A stretch of 64,000 nt of DNA. Source: Marixanthomonas sp. SCSIO 43207 (GTDB lineage Bacteria; Bacteroidota; Bacteroidia; Flavobacteriales; Flavobacteriaceae). The notes under the pieces are model-generated. The model saw nothing but the letters and a program-made list of their open reading frames with translations. It searched no databases and was not told the DNA's origin. The stretch is from contig NZ_CP063203.1 in assembly GCF_019904255.1 (NCBI RefSeq), forward strand, positions 2,612,501 through 2,676,500, written 5' to 3'. Each line of letters begins with the position of its first letter. Within the stretch, counting starts at the first letter, position 1. This document shows positions 34,258 through 43,000 of the stretch, piece after piece. The position numbers and the translations under genes were made by a program.

Positions 34258-35152
34258 AGAAGCAATTTTAGACAAAACACATTATGGTTTAAAAATCTAT
34301 GCCTATGTGTTGAGACAGTATTATCCTAATCAAACAGTCCTTTCTGTAAAAGGAAGGGACTGTGGGATAACTCGAAACCCTTTTAATGGTGGTAAAGAAA
34401 CCTTACGGATTCATATTGATGGTATAATATCAACACATCGAGATACAGAATTAGAAGCCTTTAAAGGTGATGTATTCGATTTTGCACAATACCATTTTAG
34501 AATAACCGATGAAGAAGAATTATTCCAGAAGATAAATAAAGAGTTACATCTAAATTTAGAAATAAAAGAGAAAGACGAATTGGAATGGCTTAATGAACCA
34601 GACGATACCTGGTATGCCAACTGTAGCTTCTTTAAAGCACCTGTTCGCAATGTGTTTCCTTCGGAAACTCTGCGATTACATCAAGTATTTGCATTAATCA
34701 CAAGTGATAAATACAAAAAGATTACTGAAGAATTAAGAGCAATTACCAATGCAAAAGAAGCACGTAAATTCAAAGCGAATCGCTTTGATTACGTGACACT
34801 TTCTGGAACATTTGAAAAACGAAGCGATAACAATTTGCTAAAGCATTCTAATTTATTAACCATTGATTTTGACCATTTAGAGAATCTACAAGAGTTAAGA
34901 ACACAGCTCTTAAATGATGAATATTTTGAAACCGAAATGCTATTCATATCACCATCTGGTGATGGATTAAAATGGATTATTAGAATAGATATTTCAGAAG
35001 TAACACATTCAGAATATTTCACAGCAGTTGCAAATTACATTAAACACAATTATAACATTGAGGTTGACCAGTCAGGTAAAGACGTTTCCAGAGCGTGTTT
35101 TTTACCATACGACCCAACAGCCTTTCTACATAAAAGACATCAAGCATTATGA
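34244..35152 (+). CDS. BT4734-like (VirE N-terminal) element protein
   Basis: A 302-residue protein whose second half (about 150-300) matches the BT4734/VirE N-terminal domain: LLTIDFDHLENLQELRTQLL, FISPSGDGLKWIIRID, HSEYFTAVANYIKHNYNI and DQSGKDVSRACFLPYD. The conserved acidic and basic residues recall archaeo-eukaryotic primase-like folds. These proteins sit before DUF3987 proteins in many Bacteroidota elements, as here (4-bp overlap), and the pair probably primes or starts replication of the excised circle. The activity is inferred. Confidence 0.82.
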   Translation: MEISREAILDKTHYGLKIYAYVLRQYYPNQTVLSVKGRDCGITRNPFNGGKETLRIHIDGIISTHRDTELEAFKGDVFDFAQYHFRITDEEELFQKINKELHLNLEIKEKDELEWLNEPDDTWYANCSFFKAPVRNVFPSETLRLHQVFALITSDKYKKITEELRAITNAKEARKFKANRFDYVTLSGTFEKRSDNNLLKHSNLLTIDFDHLENLQELRTQLLNDEYFETEMLFISPSGDGLKWIIRIDISEVTHSEYFTAVANYIKHNYNIEVDQSGKDVSRACFLPYDPTAFLHKRHQAL

Positions 35153-36900
35153 CGAAAATATTTAACCCAAAAGATTGGTTAGAAGTTCCTAAAGAGCAAC
35201 CTCAACCAAAAAGCAACACAGCAACAACTAATGTTGTTGCGGTTGCTGATAACGATATTGAATCCTACATTTCAGCAATAGAGCAATCAGGTACAGACAT
35301 AACAGGAAGTTATGCCACTTGGAGAGATTTAGGCTTTGCTTTAGCAGAAGAATACGGAGAAACAGGTAGAGATTATTTCCACCGTATAAGTAAAAATTAT
35401 GCAAGTTACGATGCTAAAGAGTGTGATGCACAATTCGATAAATGCTCAAACGCAAAAGGACACGGAATTACAATTGCTACCTTTTATCACTATGCACATC
35501 AGTCAGGTATCAAACCGACTAAACAACAGTATAACAACGAAGTTGCAACAAACGTTGCAACTGTTGTCGATACAGCCAACCAATCAATGCCTACAATACC
35601 AGAAACGGTATATGAGAATTTGCCACAGTTTTTACAACAAGTTGTAAATCCTGCTAATGGACAGGAAGAAAAGGACATTTTGCTATTAGGCGCATTAACA
35701 GCATTTAGTGCGTGTTTTCCTAAACTCTTCGGAATCTATGACCAACGTAAAGTATTCAGCAACTTATATTTATTTGTAACCGCACCTGCATCTGCAGGTA
35801 AAGGAAGGCTTAACCAAATTAAAAATTTGGTAGAGCCTGTACACAAGTTAAAACGAGAACAAGCCAAAGTATTAAAGCAGCAATTTCAAGCAGAAACTGC
35901 TACTTATAATATGAACAAAGGCAAAGATGAAAACTTGGAAAAACCGAGTAAACCGCCAGAGCGAATGCTGTTCATTCCTGCTAACAATAGTGTAACAGGC
36001 GTATATCAATTAATTTCTGATAATGAAGGAAGAGGATTGATTTTTGAAACCGAAGGCGACACGTTAGCACAAGCCTTTAAAAGCGATTATGGTAATTATT
36101 CTGATGGTTTTCGTAAAGCCTTTCATCACGAAACCATAAGTTATTATCGTAGAACCGATAGAGAATACGTAGATATTGAGAAACCGTGCTTGTCAACAGT
36201 ATTATCAGGCACACCTAAACAAGTGGCAACCTTAATACCCAACGCAGAAAATGGTTTGTTTAGTCGCTTTATGTTTTACTATATGAATATAAAACCAACT
36301 TGGAAAAACGTGTTTCAAAATAGCAATAAAGTAGGTTTAGATGATTACTATAACCAATTAGGTAGTGAGTTTTTAGAATTGTACAAAACGCTAAAAAACA
36401 ACCCAGAGATTGAAATACGATTAACCACAAACCAACAACAGCAATTCAATACGTTCTTTGAATCCTTACAGACCAAATACATCAACCTACAACCCGAAGA
36501 GTACATCGCAACGATAAGGCGATTAGGCTTAATTGCGTTTAGGATAATGATGCTATTCACAGCATTTCGTATTATGGAAGATGGTGATGTAAATGCAACT
36601 AAAGAATGTGAGGATATGGATTTTGAAAACGCACTAACCATAATTTCAATTTTAGTAAAACACAGTAGTAAAGTATTTAATGATTTACCAATTGAGCAAA
36701 AAACAACAAAACGTTCAAATAGAAAAGAACGCTTTTTAGAAAGTTTGCCAAAGCAATTTAGCAGACAAGATTATTTAGATTTAGCGACAAAACAGAGCAT
36801 CCCACATAAAACAGCAGAAGGCTATATTACCAAATTTGTTGATGCAGGTTTAATACATAGAGAAGCGCACAATAACTACTCAAATCCTGCAAAGACATAG
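35149..36900 (+). CDS. PriCT-2 / DUF3987 primase-helicase-like protein
   Basis: A 583-residue protein. Residues about 35-110 (YISAIEQSGTDITGSYATWR to FYHYAHQSGI) are a PriCT-2-like primase C-terminal domain. The rest is DUF3987, an ATPase-like region with a P-loop variant TAPASAGKGRL (about 211-221), an acidic Walker-B-like GLIFETEGD, and FHHETISYYRRTDREYV. The C-terminus has a winged-helix-like end (RQDYLDLATKQSIPHKTAEGYI). With the BT4734-like protein it would form the replication module of the island. No relaxase motif is present. Confidence 0.85.
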   Translation: MTKIFNPKDWLEVPKEQPQPKSNTATTNVVAVADNDIESYISAIEQSGTDITGSYATWRDLGFALAEEYGETGRDYFHRISKNYASYDAKECDAQFDKCSNAKGHGITIATFYHYAHQSGIKPTKQQYNNEVATNVATVVDTANQSMPTIPETVYENLPQFLQQVVNPANGQEEKDILLLGALTAFSACFPKLFGIYDQRKVFSNLYLFVTAPASAGKGRLNQIKNLVEPVHKLKREQAKVLKQQFQAETATYNMNKGKDENLEKPSKPPERMLFIPANNSVTGVYQLISDNEGRGLIFETEGDTLAQAFKSDYGNYSDGFRKAFHHETISYYRRTDREYVDIEKPCLSTVLSGTPKQVATLIPNAENGLFSRFMFYYMNIKPTWKNVFQNSNKVGLDDYYNQLGSEFLELYKTLKNNPEIEIRLTTNQQQQFNTFFESLQTKYINLQPEEYIATIRRLGLIAFRIMMLFTAFRIMEDGDVNATKECEDMDFENALTIISILVKHSSKVFNDLPIEQKTTKRSNRKERFLESLPKQFSRQDYLDLATKQSIPHKTAEGYITKFVDAGLIHREAHNNYSNPAKT

Positions 36901-36902
36901 TT

Positions 36903-36963
36903 AAGGATTTCGAGGATTTAAGGATATGATTAAATGGATTTCCTCAAATCCTTAATATCCTCA
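36903..36963 (+). promoter_or_regulatory. Imperfect inverted repeat with GGAT iterations
   Basis: The arms 36903-36924 and 36942-36963 pair at about 16 of 21 positions and contain repeated AGGATTT or AAATCCT units. There is no following T run, so it is either a weak terminator of the replication operon or an upstream control site of the XRE-Argonaute cassette. Confidence 0.4.
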
Positions 36964-37020
36964 TTACCTGTTAATAACTGTTTATATCTTTTTAGTTTCC
37001 TTTACTTACTTTTTCTTACA

Positions 37021-37044
37021 TTAGACAGATATTGACAAGTCTAA
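37021..37044 (+). promoter_or_regulatory. Operator-like palindrome before the XRE gene
   Basis: TTAGAC (37021-37026) and GTCTAA (37039-37044) form an inverted repeat with a 12-bp spacer, ending 11 bp before the XRE start codon. This is where controller-type XRE proteins commonly bind to control their own operon. Confidence 0.5.
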
Positions 37045-37055
37045 ATAATTCTATT

Positions 37056-37349
37056 ATGGAATTTGGGGAATACATACGCTCATTGCGTGAAAAACGCAAT
37101 TTGCTATTAAGGGAAATGGCTGCAAACCTAAATATGGACGTTGCCTATTTAAGCAAAATAGAAAGAGGAAATCGGATGGCAAGACGCGAACAAGTAGTTG
37201 CTTTTGCCAAAACATTAAAAGAAGATGAAAACGAATTAATTAAGCTATGGATGTCCGAACAAATTGTACTAATGCTCAAAAATGAAAAGGAACATACGGA
37301 AATCCTCAAAATAGCGGAAGAAAATTTAAATAGATTGACAAAAAAATAA
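37056..37349 (+). CDS. XRE family regulator of the Argonaute cassette
   Basis: A 97-residue protein starting at ATG 37056; an earlier TTG would put the operator palindrome inside the gene. Residues 5-60 are a Cro/C1 HTH (YIRSLREKRNLLLREMAANL, then DVAYLSKIERGNR). The C-terminal part is a helical dimer tail. In Bacteroidota very similar small XRE proteins sit directly before restriction-modification genes as controllers. Here the downstream gene, only 6 bp away, is an Argonaute, so the regulator most likely times or limits its expression. Confidence 0.9.
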   Translation: MEFGEYIRSLREKRNLLLREMAANLNMDVAYLSKIERGNRMARREQVVAFAKTLKEDENELIKLWMSEQIVLMLKNEKEHTEILKIAEENLNRLTKK

Positions 37350-37355
37350 TAGTCT

Positions 37356-39467
37356 ATGCAAGAACACCTCAAAACGAACATACTCAACTTTAAATGGCCT
37401 AATAGTGCGCCTACTATTTATTTAACTTTAGAGGATATGGAAGGTAGCCATCCCATCCATAATTCTAAATTTTCAAGGCAGATTAAAGAGGTGTTTCCAG
37501 ATGCAGACTTATCTAACACAGAACAAATATTTACAACATTTACAACGGTAATACCAGATGCACCAAGTATTAAACTAAATTTAGTAGATGGTAGAGAATT
37601 AAGAATATACAAGCAATTCCTTAAACACCAATTAAGAAGCTATTTTAAATCTAAAGACTATATAGTAGTAAAAAACTTCGTTGGTGATGTACAAGTGTGG
37701 ATGCCTTCCAAAAAAGGAAATACAGCAGACTATAACCTCTACTATAAATTTTCATTTAAAATACAGTTTGCAAAACTCACAGACCTACCAGAGTTAATTG
37801 TTTCATACGATGGTACTTCAAAAGTCCTTACAACTTCGGTTAAGGATATAGAGGAATCAGAGTTAATAAAGCGTTGTGTATATGGTCAAAAAACGTTCAA
37901 TTACCAAATGGACCTCGACACAGAGGAAAAACAAGAATTTTACAATGCTATTCAGTTTGACCAAGCATTCCCAATTTTTAGTTTACCATTAGCACGAGCA
38001 TTAAACATACCTATTGAAGAACCTGTAAGACCAATTAATAAATACCAAAAGTACGTAGCACTTATTAATAATTTTGCAACCAACTATCTGTTTACAGAAG
38101 ATTTTAAAGCCATATTTCCTTTTAAGACTTATGCATTTATTGATGTGCCACTTAATCGTATCAATCACATTGACCCACAAGTAGGATTATTAGAATTTGA
38201 TAAAGACCAATACGGTAACAAGAAAACCCATTTAGTGCCTAAATTGGCAATGAATAATCTTAATCCTTATAAGAGACCAAACAACCAAAACATTAAGTTT
38301 TTCTTTGTGTACCATACGTCTCATAAAGAAGCAATTAAAACCTTTTACAATAACCTTAAAACTGGCGTTACTGCGGATAAAAAGTATTTTAAAGGGATTG
38401 AGGCTTATGTAAACATTAAGGCTTCAACGTCTAAAGAACATTTTATTGAGTTTACCAATGAAAGCGACCCAATTCCAGAAATAGTTGAAAAGTTAGAGAG
38501 CTTAACCTTCGACCACGATAATGTACGTTATGCAGCGTTCTATTTAAGTCCTTTCGATAAATTCACACCAAATCCCGAAGACCGAGACATCTATATTCAA
38601 ATCAAAGAATTGTTTTTAAATGAAGGCATTGTTACGCAGGTTGTGGATTATGAAAAAATGGTAGTAAATATCGAGAATCAATACAACTTCCAATTCACAT
38701 TACAAAATATGGCATTAGCTATTCACGCTAAATTAGGTGGTGCACCTTGGAAACTCGCAGTAACCGATAAAAAAGAATTAGTAATTGGTGTTGGTGCTTT
38801 TACCAATCAAGGCGAAAACAGACGGTATATAGCAAGTGCCTTTAGTTTTCAAAACAATGGTTTATTTAGAAAGTTCGAATATTTTGACCAAAGCGAAACA
38901 GACCTATTGGCAGGAAGTATATGTAAAGCCATTAGAGATTTTACATCGGTTGCTGAAGCAGATAAAGTAGTCATTCACTTTTATAAGGAAATGAGCTACG
39001 AGGAACTAAAACCTATTATAAGAGGGATGCATACATTAGGGTTGAAAATTCCTCTTTACATTTTAAATATCAATAAAACAGAAGCAGAAGATATTATTGC
39101 TTACGACCTCAATTGGGGTAAAAAGTTAATGCCTGTAAGTGGCACATACATACGTATTAGCGAAAATCAATTCCTACTGTTTAATAATGCACGTTATCCT
39201 AATTCACAGCGATATGCAGATACAGATGGTTATCCGTTTCCAATAAAAATTAAGGTAAGCAGTCCAGATGAAGATGCTTTTGAAGATGCAGACGTGGTTT
39301 TAGAGTTATTAACACAGGTATATCAATTTAGCAGATTATATTGGAAATCCTTACGCCAACAAAATGTACCTATCACCATAAAATACCCAGAAATGGTAGC
39401 ACAAATAGCACCACGATTTAATAATGGTGTTCCAGACGATGCTAAAGATGCGTTATGGTTTTTGTAA
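37356..39467 (+). CDS. Prokaryotic Argonaute, long form with degenerate catalytic site
   Basis: A 703-residue protein with the layout N, linker and PAZ-like region (about 1-380), MID (about 385-465) and PIWI (about 470-703). The MID pocket for the guide 5' end is intact: Tyr413 and Lys417 (IYIQIK), Gln428 (IVTQVV) and Lys459 in the hallmark LAIHAKLGGAPW. The C-terminus ends in LWFL, as Argonautes end in a buried hydrophobic tail. In PIWI the first catalytic Asp position reads IGVG480 instead of IGVD. The strand normally holding the third residue reads VIHFYKE with no Asp. The last position appears to be Glu679 (KYPEMVA). So it should bind a guide and target but not cut. Sense of guide or target (DNA or RNA) cannot be read. 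It forms a two-gene cassette with XRE, without an obvious nuclease partner. Confidence 0.85.
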   Translation: MQEHLKTNILNFKWPNSAPTIYLTLEDMEGSHPIHNSKFSRQIKEVFPDADLSNTEQIFTTFTTVIPDAPSIKLNLVDGRELRIYKQFLKHQLRSYFKSKDYIVVKNFVGDVQVWMPSKKGNTADYNLYYKFSFKIQFAKLTDLPELIVSYDGTSKVLTTSVKDIEESELIKRCVYGQKTFNYQMDLDTEEKQEFYNAIQFDQAFPIFSLPLARALNIPIEEPVRPINKYQKYVALINNFATNYLFTEDFKAIFPFKTYAFIDVPLNRINHIDPQVGLLEFDKDQYGNKKTHLVPKLAMNNLNPYKRPNNQNIKFFFVYHTSHKEAIKTFYNNLKTGVTADKKYFKGIEAYVNIKASTSKEHFIEFTNESDPIPEIVEKLESLTFDHDNVRYAAFYLSPFDKFTPNPEDRDIYIQIKELFLNEGIVTQVVDYEKMVVNIENQYNFQFTLQNMALAIHAKLGGAPWKLAVTDKKELVIGVGAFTNQGENRRYIASAFSFQNNGLFRKFEYFDQSETDLLAGSICKAIRDFTSVAEADKVVIHFYKEMSYEELKPIIRGMHTLGLKIPLYILNINKTEAEDIIAYDLNWGKKLMPVSGTYIRISENQFLLFNNARYPNSQRYADTDGYPFPIKIKVSSPDEDAFEDADVVLELLTQVYQFSRLYWKSLRQQNVPITIKYPEMVAQIAPRFNNGVPDDAKDALWFL

Positions 39468-39483
39468 TTTACCAATCAATTTA

Positions 39484-39520
39484 TTTGCAACACCATTGCA
39501 TTCAATAATTTGTATATTTG
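39484..39520 (+). promoter_or_regulatory. Promoter of the metal-resistance block
   Basis: TTTG at 39484-39487 and TATATTTG at 39513-39520 resemble -33 and -7 elements with a rather long 25-bp spacer. The ATG follows only 10 bp later, so the transcript would have a very short leader. Confidence 0.45.
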
Positions 39521-39530
39521 TATAAATTAT

Positions 39531-39926
39531 ATGAAAATATTTGTTTCCATATCAATGTCTATTTTATTCTTTTTTCAAGGGATAAGCATAGATATGGACT
39601 TTTGTGGTCCAATTAAAGAAATTTCAAATGTAATTACCCATTATCAAGACCATAAAGTTTATGGAGACTCTTTCTTTGAATATGTAGTTGAAGATTACAT
39701 TGAGAGCGATGCTAAAAATGAAGAGCATCATCATAACCCAGATAAGGAGAATACACCAGTCCATTCCCATAATCAATGTTGTCACCCTTTGGTATTAATT
39801 ATTGCGAACAATAATTTGGCTTTAACCAATCGATTAAAGTTTGAAGAGAAAAAACAATATAATTTACATAAAGTAAACTTCACTTCCAGATATTTGGAAT
39901 CACTTTTCCAGCCACCTCGGGCATAA
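39531..39926 (+). CDS. Small secreted Cys/His protein, HYC_CC_PP-like
   Basis: A 131-residue protein from ATG 39531. It has a hydrophobic start (IFVSISMSILFFFQGISI), then MDFCGP, a His-rich middle (EEHHHNPDKENTPVHSHNQCC) and a C-terminal FQPPRA. The FCG, CC and PP positions match the HYC_CC_PP pattern, of which the protein at 49.6 kb is a clearer member. It is likely periplasmic and metal binding. It lies upstream of the CzcA gene with a folded leader in between. I infer a chaperone or sensing role in metal efflux. Confidence 0.65.
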   Translation: MKIFVSISMSILFFFQGISIDMDFCGPIKEISNVITHYQDHKVYGDSFFEYVVEDYIESDAKNEEHHHNPDKENTPVHSHNQCCHPLVLIIANNNLALTNRLKFEEKKQYNLHKVNFTSRYLESLFQPPRA

Positions 39927-40032
39927 TTCAGTTTTCATAGGATAACTATATCCTTTTTTGAAGTTTTCCTAATGGGAATGCTCAACTATGTTTTTGCTAC
40001 GCGAAAACGCAAACTCGTTTTTTAACTGAATT
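39925..40032 (+). promoter_or_regulatory. Folded leader before the CzcA-TolC gene
   Basis: AATTCAGTT (39925-39933) pairs with AACTGAATT (40024-40032), closing a loop that holds AGGATA-acta-TATCCT (39939-39954), a TTCC/GGAA hairpin and GCG-aaaa-CGC. It ends 13 bp before the pump start codon, so folding could affect translation. A similar arrangement precedes the CusA gene at 50.1 kb. Confidence 0.45.
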
Positions 40033-40045
40033 AATACATTAATCT

Positions 40046-43000
40046 ATGATTAACAGAATCATTGATTTTTCAATCAATAACAAATTCATCATTGGTCTGT
40101 TCACGTTGACTCTTATAGGAGTTGGCATTTGGTCAATGGCAACAGTAAACCTTGGGTCTGTCCCAGATATTACCAATAATCAGGTGCAGGTCATCACGCA
40201 ATCGCCCAATCTGGGAACGGAAGATATTGAACAGTTCGTAACCTATCCCGTAGAACTATCTATGGGTAATTTACCAGGCGTTACAGAAATAAGATCTATC
40301 TCACGCTTTGGCCTTTCCGTAGTTACTATCGTTTTTGAAGACGATATGGGAACCTATCTTCCTCGACAGCTGGTACAGGAAAAACTAAACGAACTGGGCG
40401 AATCTATCCCTGAAAAATTTGGAAGTCCATCTATGGGTCCCATCTCTACTGGTTTAGGTCAAATCTATGAATACACTATAAAGCCAGAGGAGGGTTTTGA
40501 AAACAAGTATTCGCCTATGGAACTGCGCACCGTGCAAGATTGGGTTATCAAACGACAACTCACATTACTTGAAGGCGTGGTAGAGGTCAACTCTTATGGA
40601 GGCAGTATTAAACAGTATGAGGTCGCTGTCAACCCAGATAAGTTGAATAGTTTGGGTATTAGTATTTCACAAGTGTATGAGGCTCTCGCTCGGAACAATG
40701 TGAATACAGGCGGTGCTTACATAGAAAAAAATAAAATGTCAAATTTCATAAGAGGTGAAGGTCTTATTCGCTCTTTGGAAGACATTAAAGATATTTCGAT
40801 TATTAACGAGGGCAACATTCCCGTAACTATTGGAGATGTTGCAACACGCGTCCATTTTGGGAATCAGGTACGTTATGGTGCTTTTACGCAAGACGGTAAG
40901 GAAGCCGTGGGAGGAATAATAATGATGCTAAAAGGTTCAAACCCTAATGCGGTTATTCAAAATGTTAAGAATCGTATGGCAGAAATTGAAAAATCCCTGC
41001 CAGAAGGTCTCACTATCGCCCCTATCATTGATCGTAGTGAGCTAATTGCCAGAACGACCGATACCGTTAAAACCAATTTACTGGAAGGCGCCCTAATCGT
41101 GATATTTGCCCTTGTTTTATTGTTGGGTAGTTTAAGAGGTGGCATCATAACGGCCACGACCATACCGTTGTCCTTGCTTTTTGCCTTTATATTAATGAAG
41201 CAATTTAATGTATGGGCAAACTTAATGAGCTTGGGAGCTATTGATTTTGGGATTATCATAGATGGTGCGGTAATTATTATAGAAGGAACGGTTTATGAGA
41301 TCCAAAAACGGATTAGGTCTGGCAAGCTAAAATTCAATCAAGGCGTGATGGATAAAGTGGCTTATGAAGCAGGAAGCACGATGATGGGTTCCGCTTTTTT
41401 TGGACAGATAATTATCCTCATCGTTTTTACGCCTATACTTTTTCTAACTGGTGTAGAAGGTAAAATGTTTAAACCTATGGCATACACCTTTGGGTTTGCA
41501 ATGATAGGTGCCATCATCTTGTGTCTCACGTATGTGCCTATGATGGCAGCGCTTTTTATGAAACCAGTACAAAATACCAAAAACTGGTTCGGCAGGTTTG
41601 AGCGCTGGCTCGAAAAAATAAGTGATAAAATTATAGGTGCTATTCATAGTGCATATATGCCATTATTAAAGGGAGCCCTTAAACTAAAACTTATTGTTTT
41701 ATCAGCTGCTGCCGTATTACTTCTTATTGCTGGTTTTATCTTTTCTAATATGGGTGGAGAATTTGTGCCCCAGCTTGATGAAGGAGATCTAGCAATGCAA
41801 GCGCTCATTAGACCAGGAAGTTCATTATCCGAATCTATTGAAGTTTCCAAGAAAATAGAAACTATCCTATTAGAAAGTTTCCCTGAAATCAAGACGGTAA
41901 CTGCTCGTATAGGTGTTGCAGATATTCCTACCGATCCTATGCCTATGGATATTGCAGATATGTACATCATCCTAAACAAGGATATGGACGAGTGGACAAC
42001 AGCTTCTACTAAAGAAGGTTTGATAGATGCTATAAGAGATAAACTGGATGATGAACTCGTGGGTGTAAATTTAGTTTTTACCCAACCAGTAGAGTTACGA
42101 TTTAACGAGCTGTTAGAAGGCGTAAGAGAAGATATTGCGGTAAAGCTGTATGGCGAAGATTTAGATGTGTTATCACAAAAGGTTCAGGAAATGGCAGCGA
42201 TTATACAGACCGTTCCTGGCGCTGGTGATGTGAGTGCAGAACGAACTGCAGGATTACCACAGATGACCGTAAAATATAAGCGTGATAAAATGGCGCAATA
42301 TGGACTGGATATTCAAAAAGTAAATGATTACATAAGTACCGCATTCGCTGGCGGAACCGCAGGAGTAATTTTTGAAGGCGAGAAACGATTTGATCTCGTG
42401 GTACGATTTGATGAAAGCCATAGAAAAAGTATCGATGACCTACGCAATATGTATATCGATCTTAAGGATGGCAATCAGATACCCATTATCGAAATAGCCG
42501 AAATTGAATACGTCCCTGGACCTATGCAAATTTCACGTGACAATACGTATAGAAGAACCTACGTAGGTGTAAATGCAAGAGGCAGGGATGTGGAGTCTGT
42601 AGTAAAAGATATTCAGCAAAAATTAGATGAAGAACTGGACTTGCCATCAGGCTATTATATTACCTATGGTGGCGAGTTTGAAAATCTACAAAGCGCAAAG
42701 GATCGTTTGATAATCGTTGTGCCCATCGCCCTGTTTTTAATATTTATACTGCTGTACTTTGCCTTAAAATCCTTTTCACAATCGCTAATGATTTACATAG
42801 CGATTCCCTTGGCGGCCATCGGTGGTGTGTTTGCCCTATGGTTGCGGGATATGCCATTTAGTATTTCGGCAGGTGTCGGCTTTATTGTGCTATTTGGTGT
42901 TGCAGTTCTTAACGGACTGGTACTTATAAACCGATTTAATTCCTTAAAAGAAGAAGGTGTGATAAGTATAAAGGATAGAATATTTCAAGGGACTAAAGAA

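Noticed and set aside
34244-36900. BT4734-like and DUF3987 proteins as effectors of the Argonaute
   Set aside because: They are common core genes of Bacteroidota elements without Argonaute and are separated from it by a 150-bp regulatory gap and its own XRE gene.
37056-39467. Restriction-modification system suggested by the controller-type XRE gene
   Set aside because: No methyltransferase motifs are present, and the downstream protein has MID-PIWI features instead.
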